From the NCBI GenBank assembly GCA_002426195.1, contig DIOT01000043.1, forward strand, positions 1,953 through 7,742: a DNA stretch of 5,790 nt, read 5' to 3'. The notes under the pieces are model-generated. The model was given only the letters and a program-made list of their open reading frames with translations. It did no database searches and had not been told where the DNA came from. The position numbers and the translations under genes are program-made. The stretch comes from Bacteroidales bacterium UBA5507 (GTDB lineage: Bacteria; Bacteroidota; Bacteroidia; Bacteroidales; Lentimicrobiaceae). How positions within the stretch are numbered: the first letter of the stretch is position 1; every line of letters begins with the position of its first letter. Shown here piece by piece: positions 5,388 through 5,790 of the stretch.

Positions 5388-5790
5388 ATGAAGAAAACTA
5401 TCCTTCTATGCATGCTTGTCGGAGCATTTAACACGGTTCTTGTTGGACAATCTAAAACTGATATTTTTGACCAATTACAGGAAAATGTCTGGTATATGCG
5501 AACTTCTGATGCCAGCACTCTTTTGTATATTACCAGTATTGGTGCAGGCGATACAATTGTGACTCTTCACGGGGGACCGGGTAATGATTTTAATTATCTG
5601 GTTGATGCAGTAAAGGAAAATTCCGAAAAAAATACTTTTATCCTCTTTGATCAAAGGGGTAGTTTGTTGTCTCCTGTAGATGATTCTCTAATAAGTAGTC
5701 TGACGCTTGATGTGATAGTGGAAGATCTGGAAACACTCAGGAAATCACTTAAACAGGTGGATATTCCGGTGATATTGGTTCTTCGTCAAA
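5388..5790 (+). CDS. Secreted alpha/beta hydrolase, proline iminopeptidase-like (S33), 3' truncated by window
   Basis: The ATG at 5388 opens a frame that stays open to the window end; 134 codons are visible. Residues 1-20 are a signal peptide (MKKTILLCMLVGAFNTVLVG, cut near Gln21), so the enzyme is exported, probably to the periplasm. Then come the strand 'DTIVTLHGGPG' (55-65), whose HGGPG motif forms the oxyanion hole in S33 peptidases, and 'NTFILFDQRGSLLSP' (82-96), the DQRG motif of the same family. 'VEDLETLRKSL' (111-121) is the helix before the nucleophile strand. The catalytic Ser elbow (G-x-S-x-G) should follow 'PVILV' at about residues 131-135. In frame the sequence instead reads V-L-R-Q up to the last complete codon, so activity is uncertain. 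If intact it would cleave N-terminal residues from peptides or hydrolyse a related small substrate. Confidence 0.75.
   Translation, partial: MKKTILLCMLVGAFNTVLVGQSKTDIFDQLQENVWYMRTSDASTLLYITSIGAGDTIVTLHGGPGNDFNYLVDAVKENSEKNTFILFDQRGSLLSPVDDSLISSLTLDVIVEDLETLRKSLKQVDIPVILVLRQ

Overview
The window is AT-rich DNA from a member of the Bacteroidota. The evidence is a TAnnTTTG-type -7 promoter box, secreted proteins with the 'FAQ/FSQ/VGQ' signal-peptide ending common in that phylum, a carboxypeptidase-regulatory-like domain protein, an outer-membrane barrel protein ending in Phe, and starts without clear Shine-Dalgarno sites. I cannot name the genus. Every gene I can support lies on the + strand.

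Layout: (1) The window opens inside a gene whose last 108 codons are visible (stop at 326-328). (2) Positions 329-1062 contain no intact gene. They hold a copy of a short repeat, a hairpin, a decayed gene for a secreted protein (473-758, one frameshift), a strong -7 promoter box (905-912) and a long leader. (3) A 198-aa outer-membrane barrel protein (1063-1659) is followed after 39 bp by a GNAT-type acetyltransferase with a degenerate N-terminal half (1699-2481). (4) A 71-aa glycine-zipper double-spanning membrane protein (2546-2761) and an SRPBCC/AHSA1-type START-like protein (2900-3376) follow, each with its own spacer. (5) A 313-bp spacer carries tandem hairpins, the second repeat copy and a possible promoter. 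(6) A two-gene unit with a 4-bp overlap encodes an RcsF-like plus DUF2846-like lipoprotein (3690-4412) and a 290-aa outer-membrane barrel protein (4409-5281). (7) A secreted S33-type alpha/beta hydrolase begins at 5388 and runs off the end.

The only pair with a clear functional link is the lipoprotein and barrel. An RcsF-like lipoprotein translationally coupled to a beta-barrel suggests an envelope complex, by analogy to RcsF threading through barrels in enterobacteria. The other genes look like unrelated single accessory genes. Several of their stop codons are followed by small GC-rich, hairpin-forming patches sharing short words (AAACCGCCG, CGCAGGC). This raises the idea of a cassette-like array, but no complete integron attC site could be built, so it remains a hypothesis.
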